A DNA stretch of 64,000 nucleotides, taken from NCBI GenBank assembly GCA_026874595.1, contig CM049316.1, positions 7,640,339 to 7,704,338 of the forward strand. Reading direction: 5' to 3'. Numbering within the stretch: the stretch's first letter is position 1; each line of letters begins with the position of its first letter. This DNA is from Sipunculus nudus. Lineage: Eukaryota > Annelida > Sipuncula > Golfingiida > Sipunculidae. Below the pieces are notes generated by a model. It was given only the letters and a program-made list of their open reading frames with translations, was not told the origin of the DNA and did not search any database. Shown one piece after another: positions 12,120 to 25,400 of this stretch. The translations under genes were made by a program, and so were the position numbers.

Positions 12120-15100
12120 GTATGAAGAATTCAGTTTCAAAGGACTAAAGAACAGGGTACTGGCAGACCATTTTCGGTGTGCCGTACATGCGGGTCCTGC
12201 GTGTTTAATCTTCCCCATTGCTGAGTCATAACATAGAGGAAACCTTTGAAAGGCGCACTCGTCTGTGGGTGGAACACCTCACCGGTCCTCGGCTGGTATT
12301 CGAATTTATGATTGACCCCTAGACCACAGAAGACTGACCAACAGAAGTTTTGATTTTAATACATTCAGACACATATTAAAGCACATGATTGATATGGTTG
12401 AGTATCAGTCAACTAGACGATTGTACCCAAGTGAATGATCTCTAAAACCTGCCTGACGCGGCGAGATAATATCAATAAAATTTCACGCTATGTCTGTTAC
12501 GGTTTATAAAATCTGTCCGACGCGACCAGACACTTTAAATTATAGACCGCCAGCTCTGTCGGTGTGAGGTTTTCTGAAACATATATGAGAGACAGAGGGA
12601 TGCCCTGTTACGTTCTCTCCAGACAAATGAGCATCTAATAAAAATAATCACTGCTGAATACAATCATTTATTTAGAAACCTGAGGGCTTTATTATACAAG
12701 ATGAATTATGGGGTTTTATAATGGAGTGGCGAGATTTAAATTTGAGTCTCCTGTTTTGAAATGATTATTGTCTGTCACACTTTTTCTGTTTAGATTATAT
12801 AGGCTCTTTTTATGAAGAGGACAAAGTCCCCGATACCACTTACGAGAAGCTGGGGAATTGTGTTGTTTTTGTTTGTTTTTAAGGACTGAGTAAAATTATG
12901 ACTCCCACTGTGCACGGTCAATAGATATAATTTTCATAGTTTTGACACCGGCAGATATACAGTTTTTTTCTTACATATATTTTGTTTATACCCTGTTTAT
13001 CAGCCAAACTCTACTTTTATGGGCCATATCGCTCAATGCAGTCTCGACTCATCTTTATCTTATAAATGTTTACTGAACTGGTATTCATTGTATCACAGAC
13101 CAGGCTTTCCAGTCAGTTGTGATTCTTGTAGGGAAAAATTAAGCTCGCAAACCTCTGATTTCGCTGATTTGGAGGTTTTCTTTGTATCCTCTGGTTTGAC
13201 CAAAGATGGCGGGGATGAACATATGATTGACTACAAATTGTATATCTGATGGCTGGATCTATAGTCTGAGGAACGATATAACCATTACATTATAATGAGG
13301 TTAATAAACCTTAAGTCTAATCAGCCACGCTTCAGTCACACGGGTTCTGCCAGTGACAGCCCTGTCCCTTTTACCTATAAATGAACGTCTTGACACTGGG
13401 GACAGAGGAATTGCCTTTTGTCCGAATTAAAAAGAAGCATTTGGTTGTTTATGAACCAGTTTTCGATCGCTCCGAGATATATATTACATCATACAAAATA
13501 ATGATAGTTACCAAACAAACATTACGCAGAAACATTAGATAAACCGTTTCTACATGATTCATATAAAAATAAATATTTATATTCTTTGACTTTTCCAACC
13601 TGAATGCTCTGTGATGTCTATTTTTACTTCATATATAAAGGAAGTATGTTGTCATAACAAACTTTTCTGGTTATCTTAATAATTCCCATGAATTTATGAG
13701 ACACATTGTATCCCGCTTAGGAAACTGATAGGGCGACAGTCTTGTAAAAAAAATTTCAAGATATATAAAGCACCAAAAATTATGGACAGATTAGATGTAT
13801 TGAATTTCCAGTCATAAATATGTATAGATGTATTTTAATCAGAGCTTATTAGGTTTCTTTGGTTATACGCATACTCTTGAAATCATACAGGTAATAATAG
13901 ATACTACCACTGTAGTACTTATAAAGAGTTCTTATGTATAAACGAATGTCAGAGAGCCCTCAGCGACCGGCAGTAAAAACTATTTCTTTCCGATATAACG
14001 AGCGGCCCATCTTAAATCTGCTTCACCCTCACTGGTAGACTCGTCTCGCTCCACTTCATCTGGGAAGGGAACATATGAACTAGAGAGGGTTTGTATATAA
14101 TGAATATTACTGAGCCGACAAATGAGAGTTCAGTCTATCTAATGTGAGCCACTCGGGTATACTCGGCCGACCCGGCCACTGCATGTAAGTGTCGACCGAT
14201 TAAAACCTGCCGCCCCGTCCTTGCCAGTTGGCTCAGTTCTATGTACATGCAAAACTTAGTTCTTGCAATTCTGCCGTTATTTCGGAAATATATTGTTTAC
14301 ACTGCTGGACGCTGGGTACCCTCTGACATTCGTTTCTTACCTTGACTCTTTACTGCTGTTACAATTATGTTATTTGTTATTATATTATTTCAACGGCCTG
14401 TGTTTAATAATAATTATTATTATTCTAGCGTATTACCCCTTTACGGAATTTTTCTTAACATGTAAGGCAGATTCACATTTAACATGATCATTTAATCCCG
14501 ATATTTCATGTATTAACGGTATACCCAATTCCGACACACCACGCATAAATCTCCATATTATAGGATAATATATCATTGTGACACGAATTATTTTCTTTGT
14601 CCTCGGATAAGAAACCGCTCCATTGAGGTATTAGGGGCAGCTGACACTGTGTATATCAACTGAAGCTTGATATGGACCCTAGTAGCGGTATTTAAGTGTT
14701 TGTACATTGACAGTCTAATGGTAAGAGGACCCGGGTTTGATCCCCGACGTGGCCATGAGAGTGGGTTATAGGGGTCCTTCCCTGCCCGGTGGGTATATCA
14801 GGGCTCTCAGGTTTCTCAGCCTTCAAGACACTACCAAAAGGTATCACCTAAGCCATGGAGGTACCTCTCTCGATTATTTTAAATATTATTTGTACAATTT
14901 GTGTAAAATATAGTTTAAAGTTAAAATATATTTGTGATACCTGTAATCTTACGGACTCTTTTTAAACAGGATATATAAACATTTCAATTTCTCATATAAC
15001 GCTTTCATTGGTAACAAAATTTTTAAACAATGTGAATGTTAACTTTGTCATAGACATTGTGTAGATTTAAATGTCAACCTAAGACATTTTTAATTCTAAT

Positions 15101-15661
15101 AAAATAAGTGGAATAAAAAAAATATTAGCAATGTGGTAGTTCTAACATAAGGAGAAAAGACTATGAGGCGGAACCTCTTTGATCTAAATCTTTATATTGT
15201 CGGGATTGTGGGCTCAGTTATTTATCATCCCCTCAAGGGATCATCCATAAGATCACTGCTAGCCCAACACAGAAAAAAAATCCAAGTAGTAATTAATTTG
15301 CCCGTTGATTTAATCATAAAAAATATATATATAACAGTTAAGTTTTTGTGAAGATCACAAACACAGACGATGCAGTCTCAAACGAAATATAATTGTGCCG
15401 AAATCTAAGTCGAAAAGAATGAAATGGAGCGTAGATGGGGCGAAGAGTTGCAGCCCTCACCGGCCAGCTCTCTCTGTATAACAAAAAAATGAAAATAGCT
15501 TACTGATCTTATTTAAATATACATACACATAAATAAACATGTATCACCTCCCTCTTCACATGCAGCCTCATGACAATAACTGACTAACTGACTAGTCTGG
15601 TATTTTAAAGTACAGTGCTATATAAAGTATATTCAAAAACTGGGGCCTAAAATATTTCTAT
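12120..15661. other. Intergenic, weak SINE traces only
   Basis: This AT-rich interval has no recognised gene. At 12250-12340 the minus strand has a TGGTCTAGGGG box and an ATTCGAATACC box, possibly a decayed tRNA-derived SINE. The open frames at 13019-13249 and 14263-14487 have no recognisable domain. Confidence 0.45.
14704..14880 (+). repeat. tRNA-derived SINE fragment (tentative)
   Basis: A tRNA B-box-like GGTTTGATCCC (14734-14744) is preceded at short distance by an A-box-like CTAATGGTAAGAGG. The body that follows (GGGTTATAGGGGTCC, then a CTCTCAGGTTTCTCAGCC-like stretch) resembles SINE bodies in mollusc genomes. The A-B spacing is shorter than in a true tRNA, so this is not a tRNA gene. 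Confidence 0.35.
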
Positions 15662-16460
15662 TGTCACGGAACCTAATATCAACAGATCACGTATGTGAGA
15701 CGAACATAAATTTTGAAATGGAGATAAAACAAATCATATTTTGTAACACCAGGCAGCGTGAAATGTTAAGGGGAATGAATAAAGAAGTCAGTGGTTTTTT
15801 TGTTAACAAATAACCATATTTTTTCTTAAAACAACCCCAACAATCAATACAATCATACAGTATAACAACAGTACAACAGTAATTCAATACAAGTATATAA
15901 ATAAAATGCACAGTTCCTGGATACCACCATTGTCACAGCGGTTACAAGTCCTTTATAACGAACAACCCAGATGAAAAGTTCACACAAATCTTCACAGAGA
16001 ATAACAGTCAAATTCATTCACAAAATCAATCCGCTGAAATCCCAAAGTGAAGTTTTTGCCATAATCCCGAAAGCAAACTGAAGACTATATAATATCCGTC
16101 ACAAATTTAGAAGAAAAGCTGTAACTGCCGTAATTATAGGAAAAGGTTCACTCTTCTGTGTCCGCTGGAATATTCTTTCATCTCTCTCCGCTCGGCTCTA
16201 AAACACAGCCCCTATTTATAGCTTATCATCTCAAGCCGAGAACTTTCCATTTCCCGAACAATCTAAAGAACAATACATAATACAGTACACACGCATACAG
16301 GAAACATCTAGAACAAGAATGCTGTGTTTCTACATGTCATGGTTCACACGTGAGCCGGCCCGGCTCGGCCAGGCGAGGCTGTTATGGCAACGAGCTATGC
16401 GTGCTACACGAACCAAATGGCAACAACACATGGAACACAGACACACAAACACCTGTAACA
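15662..16460 (-). mobile_element. Solo LTR 2 of the Gmr1-like LTR retrotransposon family
   Basis: It starts TGTCACGGAACCTAATATC and ends CACCTGTAACA on the + strand, matching the other two LTRs, and is flanked on both sides by CTAT (15658-15661 and 16461-16464). No internal domain is attached. On the minus strand a TATA box, CTATAAATAGGGG, lies near 16210, followed by a GAGCCGAGCGGAGAGAG-like stretch also present in solo LTR 1. It has the same orientation as solo LTR 1, 3.5 kb away. Confidence 0.85.
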
Positions 16461-17429
16461 CTATTGACTATAAATTTGTAAAGATATGGTGAAGAGTAGA
16501 TATAATAGAAATGAAAAGAACCTACGTTACATCAGAATGATATGTAAACACAGAAAAGACAATAAGGAATGAAATGCCAATCACAATCTGTTACGATAGT
16601 GATATGTACAAAGTTCCGATTAAACATGAGAACTCAGGAAAAGACTTCCTCGTATACTTCAAATTATGAATTTCTTGCATTATAATCCACGGTTACTCGA
16701 CACAGTTACTATCTTTCACAACGCTATTATACAGACCATGTAGACAACCCTTAATGGCAGCTAACGGGACCAATTGCAAAATACAACAGAACATCGCAGG
16801 ATCGGCCTACTATACATGAATAGTATTAAAAAATTACAAAATATAGGAAGGCTCACATCATCAAAAGACAAGTTTATCTAATGGGCAGAATTGAACAAGT
16901 AATCTTCGCTTACAGCAATTAAACTTCTTCAATGCTAGTGCACATGTTCACAACTGCGCAATAATCAAATAGTTAAAATAAATGAATGCCCTAAAGCCTA
17001 CACATGAAATAAAAAATTATTATTGCATGAGCTCACCTCATACACCAGACAGTAACACGCACTCGACCCGTACGGGACACTTTTACAAATTACATGTTAG
17101 ACTAGCAATTAACCGTGCTATACGCAAGGTTCTGGGCGAACACGACAATCTGTGCGGAGATATCGGAAATCCACCTTAAATCCGGAGATACGGTAAATCA
17201 CACAAATCGCGTTACGCTATTAATATATAGATCCATTCTATGTATGGTGTTGCGGATAAAAATCTTTCGGAACAGCGTTCGGAACATGTTTCGGAACATC
17301 GTACAGTCCGTGAATTTGGTTAACATTTTTCTTTACGTCTGTTACATAGTACGCCTACATTCGTGGTGAATATTTGTCAAGGACCTCAATCGTATGCAAG
17401 GCCCTGGACTGTGTGACCGTGTGCGACTG
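16461..17429. other. Intergenic; a weak match to 22.57-22.74 kb
   Basis: No gene was recognised. Sequence around 17105-17250 partly resembles 22570-22735 in the same orientation, sharing blocks such as TTACGCT and ATATATAGAT, which suggests a decayed dispersed repeat. Confidence 0.35.
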
Positions 17430-17699
17430 TATAAGGCCAAAAAAAATAAAAGGTATGGTTCTCAAGCACCGCCCGCGTCAATTTTACCCCCATCCCCTCC
17501 CGCGTTATTTTTTTTTTATTTTCATTATTCAAGAAGATAAAATAATACAATTTTGATATTATATTTCCTTTGTTATGTAGTGCTTTCGCCTGTGTCGCAA
17601 AACAATTCTGTTATTTTCATCTTTTTTCTTGATCATATGACACATTTATTGCAACATACAAAAAAAGGTAAAATATCGCCCGCCCGCCCTTCCGCACGG
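17430..17699. mobile_element. Second, diverged copy of the TATAAGGCC MITE
   Basis: The left end, TATAAGGCCAAAAAA followed by AGGTATGGTTCTCAAG and a GCCCGCGTCAATTTTA block, matches the reverse complement of the right end of the copy at 9764-10023. The far end keeps only a GGTAAAATATCGCCCGCCCG-type remnant. The two copies are therefore inverted relative to each other. Confidence 0.55.
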
Positions 17700-17872
17700 G
17701 TTTCTGAAAATCTAGGCCTACAGGCCTAATGCGAACCTGTGCATTGGGAAATACACCAGGTATAATGCTTCAATGCTGGACCATTACTTCTTATGTATAT
17801 GAACAATGCAATTACTAAACATTTTGAATAAGAAACAATTACACAAACATCACTGCTGAAATTATGGCATGG

Positions 17873-18180
17873 ATGCACACAACACAAAAATGATTGTAGC
17901 TTGCACCACCAGTCTTGTATACAACAAAGCTATCAGAGATATATACATATGCCCAATTTCAGACTGTTATATCAAACCTCTCCTGAAAATAAGCAGGGAC
18001 ACACACTGTGCAAAAATTATTGTATCCGACAAAGCTATATGTATATATATGCCAATTTTCAGGCTGATATATCAAATTCCTCTGTAGAAATTAGCAGGCA
18101 CATACACTGTGCAAAAGTAATTGTAGGTAGCGACACCTGTCTTGTGAACGAGAAAGCCATCCAAGACACATAGACAGGTC
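17873..18180. repeat. Diverged tandem repeat, about 3 units of 100-130 bp
   Basis: The phrase CTGTGCAAAA(A/G)T followed by ATTGTA, a GACAAAGCTAT block and TATGCCAATTTTCAG recurs with changes three times. Frames through it inherit an internally repetitive peptide, so the 72- and 90-codon frames are not genes. Confidence 0.6.
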
Positions 18181-18289
18181 AAAATATCAGGCCAATACAT
18201 CAAAATTACCTTGAGTCTGATGCATTGGGCTGACCAGGCTTAGGTGAGACAGGCAGTTGCCCCGAGTGAACTGTGACAAATTTGCTGGC

Positions 18290-18850
18290 TCAGGCTACTG
18301 CACTGAGTGAACTCATGACCTGCACCTGGCTAGACTGAGTGAACTTTTGACCTGTTGCATAATCTGACACAATTGGCAGTCTGCCAAAGCAATAAATAGA
18401 TCTAGGCTGAACTTTGGTGCCAAATCTGATGCAGTGGGCAGTCTGCTAACACTATAAATAGAAAGCAGCTACTGCACTGAGTGAACTCCTGACCGATACC
18501 TGGCTGCACTGAGTGAACTCTTGACCTGATACAGTTGGCAGTCTGCTAAAGCTATAAATAGATCGAGACTGACCTCTAGAATGTTGCCAAGTCTGAAATA
18601 GTAGCCACACCATTGCATAAGCTCATGCAGGGGCCCTGCCCTGAGGGCCATGACGATCATAAGGTGATCACATGGTGCCCATGAGGTGTTCACATGTCGC
18701 CCATGAGGTGATCACATGTCACCCATGAGGTGATCACATGTCTTGTGCTTGGCTGCACTGATTGAACTCTTGACCTAAATCTGGCTGCACTGAATGAGCT
18801 CTTGATCTGTTGCCAAATCTGAAAGAGTTGGCAGTTTCTCAACCTATTTA
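18290..18850. repeat. Diverged tandem repeat with CACTGAGTGAACTC units
   Basis: CTGCACTGAGTGAACTC followed by TTGACCTG recurs at least five times, interleaved with TTGGCAGTCTGC and CTATAAATAGAT segments. The spacing is irregular (roughly 35 to 180 bp), so this is a higher-order array that has decayed. Confidence 0.6.
18662..18742. repeat. 22-bp minisatellite, 3.7 units
   Basis: The unit AGGTGATCACATGTCGCCCATG is repeated head to tail with one or two changes per copy. Three units are complete and the fourth breaks off after CACATGT. Each unit contains TGATCA (TGTTCA in one) and CCCATG. Confidence 0.85.
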
Positions 18851-18996
18851 AAGATACAGACACAATCTTGGAGTGTTGGTGAATCTGTTTACACATACTG
18901 AAAGACTTTGGCTAAAATGCCTTTTTTTTTCAAGCTGACATATTCATAAACTTTTATCAAAATATCTAGAATAATAAAAGATGCAGTTCTTTCATT

Positions 18997-21545
18997 GTTA
19001 AAGGTCCAATAATTCTGCCAAAAATCATTCAAGTAAACTTGAACAAATGCCACCTAAGAATAATTTTTGTGCAATGTTACAGAAGTTATAATTGAAATAA
19101 TAATTTTGTAGAAGAACAGTTTTGCAGTCCTCAGTTTGAAATAGACCTAATAATGGCCATAAGACCATCAAAAGCTTTTCTGATATGATTGAAAGAACCA
19201 TGTCCTAGGATAATTCTTTTGAAAAATTGAACGATTCAAATTGACAGTTTCATCATAAACATTTTAAGCTGAAAGAGGCTAAAATTATGAGGTTTTAGCC
19301 CATAAAAAACGGTCAATGTAGGTGGCACCACAAAATCTGCAACTTCAAATATGAGTCATGTGACCAACATTTGCACAATACTTGGTAATGCTAGCTTCTG
19401 TCATTTCTGAGATTACTATGTCAGTATGCTTACTTGGCCAATTGACTGTTCAAATTCATGTAACTCCACTAAAATTCAACAAATGCAAACCATTTAAACA
19501 AACTTGAGAGGGCTTGCCTCTTGGATAATTTCTGCAAAATATTGAACAATTTGGCTGGACCGTTTACAAGAAGAAGACTTTTAAAGGTTTTTCAGCTTTT
19601 TTCCTATAAAATCTAAGTAAACGCAGATAGCAAAAAAATAAGCTGAATCCCATAATATTAGATATGTGACAGATTATTGAATAAAATCTGGGGATGGTAG
19701 CTCCTGCCATTCCTGAGAAATTATGGGTTAATGTACAGTGACCAATGACCCCCGTACAAAAAAGGTCAATGCAGGTTGCACCACTAATACCTGAATTTCA
19801 TATATGACTCATGTGACCAACACTGGCATAAAATTTGGTGATGATAGCTCCGGCCGTTTCTGAGACTTTCATTTTAGTATGCTTTTTTGACAGAAGTTCA
19901 ACTTCCTGTAACTCGGCCAAAATTCACCGAACTTGAACCATTCAAACAGACTTGAGAGAGATGGTATAAAAGATTATTTCTGTGAAATATTGAACCATTT
20001 GGCCTTACCGTTTCGGAGAAAGGATTTTTAAAGTATTTTTACCTTTTTCTCTATAAAATCTAAGAAAATGCAGAGTTTTTCAGATGGCTAATTTTTTTGC
20101 ATTAAATTTCATGATGCTAGCTCCAGTCGTTTTTGAAATAGTATGGGTTAACGTACAGACGGAGGACGCCGCGACACCATCGCATTAGCTCACAGGTTCG
20201 CTATAAATTACTACAGATGCATATTGAATGCAAAATTATAATACAGATACATCTCACTGATGGCAAAATCTTGAATTGAGTATGGATACCTATTATTTAT
20301 AATCCATGTACAGCCCTCATGTATACCCACAGAGAGCTGTATACCTGTGATTGTAAACATTGCCTGGCATGAGGAATATCTAAAATCATAAATCTACATT
20401 TTTTAAAAGCTTTTAAAAAACATTGTTTTCAATATTAACCATAGATAACCTGAAATCTAAATGTCTAGAGGCATGATGTAATGGATGCTGATAAACAGGT
20501 GCCAGGCTAGATATATCTGCTTCACACAGCTTACATATATGGTAAAATAACTCAATTCAATCTTTATAATTCAGCCAAAATTCATTCTTTGGAACCATAA
20601 AAGACAATTATTATAAGAATTATTCAGGGGATTATTCTTGTAAAATATTAAACAAATTGGCCTCAGTGGCCTCAATCAAAAAACGTTTTACAGGTTTATA
20701 ACTCATATTGGAAAATACAGCAAAATGGCTAAGTTAAGCTTCTCATAACTCAGCCAAAAATCACTGAACTAAAATCATTTGAACAAACCTGAATTATCAA
20801 CATCTAAGGATAATTAATGTGTGAGATTTAAGAATTTGGCCCACTGGTTTTTGAGAAGAAGATCTTTGTAGCCACTTAGCTAAAATGGGATGTTATGGCA
20901 TATGACTAAATTCAGCTTCCCATAACTCAGCCAAAAGTGACTGAACTGAGACCATTTGAATTAACTTCAGAAAGCACTACCCTAGGATCATTTCTGTGCG
21001 ATATTAAACAATTTGGCCACATGGTTTCAGAGAAGAAGTTTTTTGTTGCCGTCAGTATGATACGGGCACTGATGACCCCCGTACAAAAAAGTCCGATGCA
21101 GGTGGCGCCACCAATACCTCAATTTCAGATATGACTCATGTGACCAACATTGGCATAAAATTTGGTGATGATGGCTCCAGCCGTTTCTGAGATTGTAATT
21201 TTACTATGCTTTTTTGGACAGATGACACAGTTCAACTTCCAGAAATCACCGAACTTAAACCATTCGAACAAATTTGAGAAAGTTTATTCCAGGAATCATT
21301 TCTGTGAAATACTGGACAATTTGGCTGAACAGTTTTGGAGAAGAAGATTTTTAAAGCTTTTTAAGCTTTTTCCCAGTAAAATCTAAGAAAATGCAGTTAG
21401 CCAAAAAATAAGCAAAATCCGTTAGAGTTTTTTAGATGACTAATTTTTTGCATAAAATTTCGTGATGCTTACTCTTGCCATTTTCAAGATAGTATGAGTT
21501 AACGTACAGACGACGGACGACGCCACACCATTCCATAAGCTCACA
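18997..21545. repeat. Bivalve-type dispersed repeat with diverged tandem modules (array A)
   Basis: The module (TAACTC)AGCCAAAATTCACCGAAC, then ACCATTTGAACAAACTTGAG, ATTTCTGTGAAATATTGAAC, AATTTGGC and GAGAAGAAGATTTTTAAAG recurs about seven times with drift. A second module, GTCAATGCAGGTGGCACCAC with GACTCATGTGACCAACATTGGC and TTTGGTGATGATGGCTCC, recurs near 19.3, 19.77 and 21.1 kb. Both halves end in TTAACGTACAGACG followed by a GGACGACGCC-type stretch and CATAAGCTCACA (about 20150 and 21490), suggesting two nested or tandem copies of one element. No coding frame runs through it. Confidence 0.75.
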
Positions 21546-22480
21546 AGTTGTGCACTTAAGCATATCAAGTCATTAGATGGGGGTCGCAGGAAGGAGGCCT
21601 CTTAGTGGGACCCCCGCCCCCCGGTCGCACGAACTGGGGGAAGGCCTGCAAAACAATACTTTCAATACGCTCCCGAGGCAGCGGAAATCTTACGCTTCTA
21701 AAGAAGCAACTGATTTTCACCTTGCCAGCTTTGACCCTTTATGATATGTTTAGACACCAGATGGCGGTTCGTTGTCCGCTGAAAAATAACGTGCGTATGA
21801 TGTGACAAGCAGCCAACCGGATGTCAATAAACAAACACTCGACAGGCATCCTGGCTCCGCCCAGAGCTGCGCTTTAAGCGCCGTTTGAAGACAGTTTACG
21901 GTCGAATTTTAAATGCTCGCTCTGCATTCTAGCATAATCGACCGATTCGATTCTGACAGTATTGACTGTGTTCGCGTAGCCACGTATCTGTTGTCTGCAG
22001 AACTGAAACCAGCCAGCGAGGTGTGCACGCAGCCTTTGTTGTTACGTTTCGTTTGAATTACAGCTCACCGGCCGGGCATCCTGTGTGCCTAAGGCCCTGA
22101 GCAAACCACGTCTGCGGCAATTCTCTCTGAGCCTGTGGCCTATTCAGACGGTTACCGGGGCGATGAGCTGTCACTCAAAACGAAATGAACATGATTGGCT
22201 CCGTGTTTTCCTCGCTTGGCTGAGTCTTCCAGCAAAAGGTCTCATATGATTGGACAAAAATACAGTGCCCCTTTGGTGTAGCAATTCAGGATACGAGGTC
22301 ATAACAATCGGCGCTTACCATATAGGTTGTAGGCCTATAGTTAAAGCGCTGTATAAAGAGCGTATACTTTCAACGATCCTCCTTTTGAGAAGGGATCGCC
22401 CATTGAGATTATGTCGGGCCAGTTCCCGCGAAATGTAGGAAAATCCCAGATAGGGCCCCCAGAGTAAAACTATCCCGCCA
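21546..22480. other. GC-richer unexplained patch
   Basis: Base composition rises visibly relative to the neighbours, with several CpG-containing stretches (for example CTCCCGAGGCAGCGG and GTTCGCGTAGCCACGT). The start holds an inverted GGGGGTC/GACCCCC pair. Open frames of 62-66 codons do not resemble known proteins. It may be an old exon or promoter region or another repeat; I see nothing decisive. Confidence 0.3.
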
Positions 22481-25400
22481 TCACACACTCTATGGCCATT
22501 GTGTTACCGGTCCCGATGACAAAAAAGAAAGAGGCTCCCGGGAGGAGCAAGTAATTTTATAAACATTATTTATGCACGTTATACGCAAATATTGCAAATA
22601 AAAGTGGGTGAATCTCTTCGAGCAAACCCAGAGCATATGTGTGTCGAAAATCACGGCAATCCATACGGTGGTATCAGAGTAAATACGAAAAATTACATAA
22701 ATCGCCTTACGCTCTTCATATATAGATTCTTCCCCATGCAACATAAAAAGACGAATGGTGCAATCGGTTGGTGACCTTCACCTTAATACTACTCTCAGTT
22801 TCACAGAATTAAGTTTACTGAATTTCTCCCCTCGACTTTCTCTGACAATTAATAACTCACACAATAAAATACATTAGATAAATATATTAACATATGTATA
22901 ATATACCATACAAGAAAAAGGTAAAACCACAGCCCCCAATAATATCAACAATAATATCCTTAAACAGGAACATAATTCTGACAGATTAAACAAGCAATAT
23001 GTATCTCACTGTGTTAAAAACACTAAGGGGTTCAATATATCTCGGGGGTATATTCCGTCTGTCTGCTGATATATCCCGGTAAACAGAGCTGATGAGACAT
23101 TTAGGAGTGCACCGCGATGCCTCCCGCACTTAATTATCACAGGGAAGTTCGTCTGCCAAAGGGAGAAACACGTGGGCACTACATCTAGTGGAGGGCAAAA
23201 AAAATATATCACTATCCTTCAAAACCTCTGCCAGGTTGTTCCCATTAGCGTAATGATAATGGTCACATGAAGGAAATTACTGCTACTGAATATGGTTTAT
23301 TATCGCCAGTATAAAGATAAAAGGCCATTTTTATATTTTTTTATCTTAAGACATGATCGATATTTATTGTAACGCATGGTCTGTTTGAGCAGTAACGTCA
23401 TTTCTGCTATTCAGATAAAAAGCCCTTCCGTTAATTTCAATACTCTGCCTCTTTTGGGCTCTCTACAATATTACCATGCATTTTCTTTCGTCACGTGGCC
23501 TTTTACACATTTACCGGCAAAATATATATAGCATAAAAGAGAAGAATTAATCTCCATCTGTTTCATTCACTGCGAATTTTGGTTGTGCAACCTAGAAGTA
23601 TGGCGTTCAAAAGGTCATTTAACCGTTATTTACATTATTTTATGCTCAAGCATGCCGAATTTAATTATTCAAAATATATAACGGGTCATTAAATTATAAG
23701 TATTACTTATTACTTATTACTTAAAACAAAAAAGGATCATCCATCTCGGTCTCAATGGTTTTTCATCTGACACCAAGTAACACCAAAAAAAATCAGCATT
23801 ATTTTTCCCTCCGGAAATCTCAAGGTACCCCTTCCTCTTTGGCACCCAGACTGTAAGGAGAAATATAATGTTTATCATTGCAGAAAAGAGGTTATCACTG
23901 CCGCGACTGCTTCACGGTACACAACCCCTGATTCTGCTAAATTCAGCAGGGAGTCCAGTGACAGTAACCTCCGTGAACCCTCCGGGGCTCCGAACCGACT
24001 ACTTGTCGGAAACCTAAATGGAACAACTATCAACTACGGGTTTCTTCTGTCTAAAAAGATACACCTTTCCCCCGGCGTTGATGAAAATAAGCGTTACTTT
24101 GGCAGAACATTCATCAAGCTACAACAAAAGCTGAACTTGTTGTTTTAAATATACTGTCCCAAAGTAAACCTCTGGGCCTTTATTACGCTCTGCTCAATAT
24201 TTCATTAAACTCTCTGAGATGGAAACGCTTTGTTGTATACTGAGCGAGTGATAAGGCCTTTGAACAACATATGTTTTTTGTTTTAGAATTTCTCATTTTT
24301 TTTACAGTTATTAAAATTAGTATAACAACATTTTTTACATCATGACCCTGAAGTAGTTGAAATGACCTGAGCAGATTTGAACAGGTTTTCTTGAGACGTC
24401 AGTTAAAAATATATTTGAAATATTGTCTCGTTCAATGACAGCCCTTGCCTGCCTAAGATAAACCAAGTTTTCTGTACTACAAACAATCACTGAACTGCGT
24501 CAATCTACATCTGACATTAATTTTACGGTCCCTCACAATGAACGACTTTGGCAAAATTAGAAAAGAGGCACGCTTGCAAACACGGAGGACAACACGTTTT
24601 GCTGATTTTTTATATATAAATTAGTCGCTGCTTTTCCCAGGTCTTTTAACTTTTTTAAACAACACTAAACTCATTTCTGTATACGCCTCTGTACATCTGC
24701 TACATGTCAAGGTTGGTAAAACGTTCCTATGTTTCCCTAAGATTCATACCTCAATTGTTCTATTCCCCTTAAGCATATTTGACTTTCATGGATACTTCTG
24801 TCAGTGTTAATAACCACTAGTGACAAATCATTGAAATCACTTTTATACGATGGTTAATGATGAACTTGCACTTTGGAGAATGACGTAATATTTCTGACAA
24901 TGATGCTGAATCTCTAGAATAAAAACATCCACTGATTCGTTAAAAGCTTCCACCAAAAGCTACTTCAGCCTCGTCTTTATAAATACACATAATATTATGT
25001 AATCCAATTTTACATCTAAATGAACTCTAATAAGGGGAGGGATAGCACTTTTCACTGAGAATTAATTGCCTGGTTAATATATAATCAATTCGACGATCAA
25101 ACAAAACAGCACCTTGAAAGTATGACGTGAAAAATCGAACCAATATTGTGTAAATATCTTTTTATGAAAGCATTTATAGATTGTCGTTAACCTCACCACG
25201 CCATATTAATTCGCTTTTAGTTAAGGTAAGTACAAAACTAAAGATAATTTTCAGTTGCGTGTCCTCAGCTTAAAATAGCTGCATGGGCAAGAACAAAATG
25301 ATTAAATAACCCTTCACTTTAATCAACTTAACCAATACGTCGAAATGAGAACTTTAAACCACAAACACTATTTTAAATGTGTTCATCACATGTATATAAA

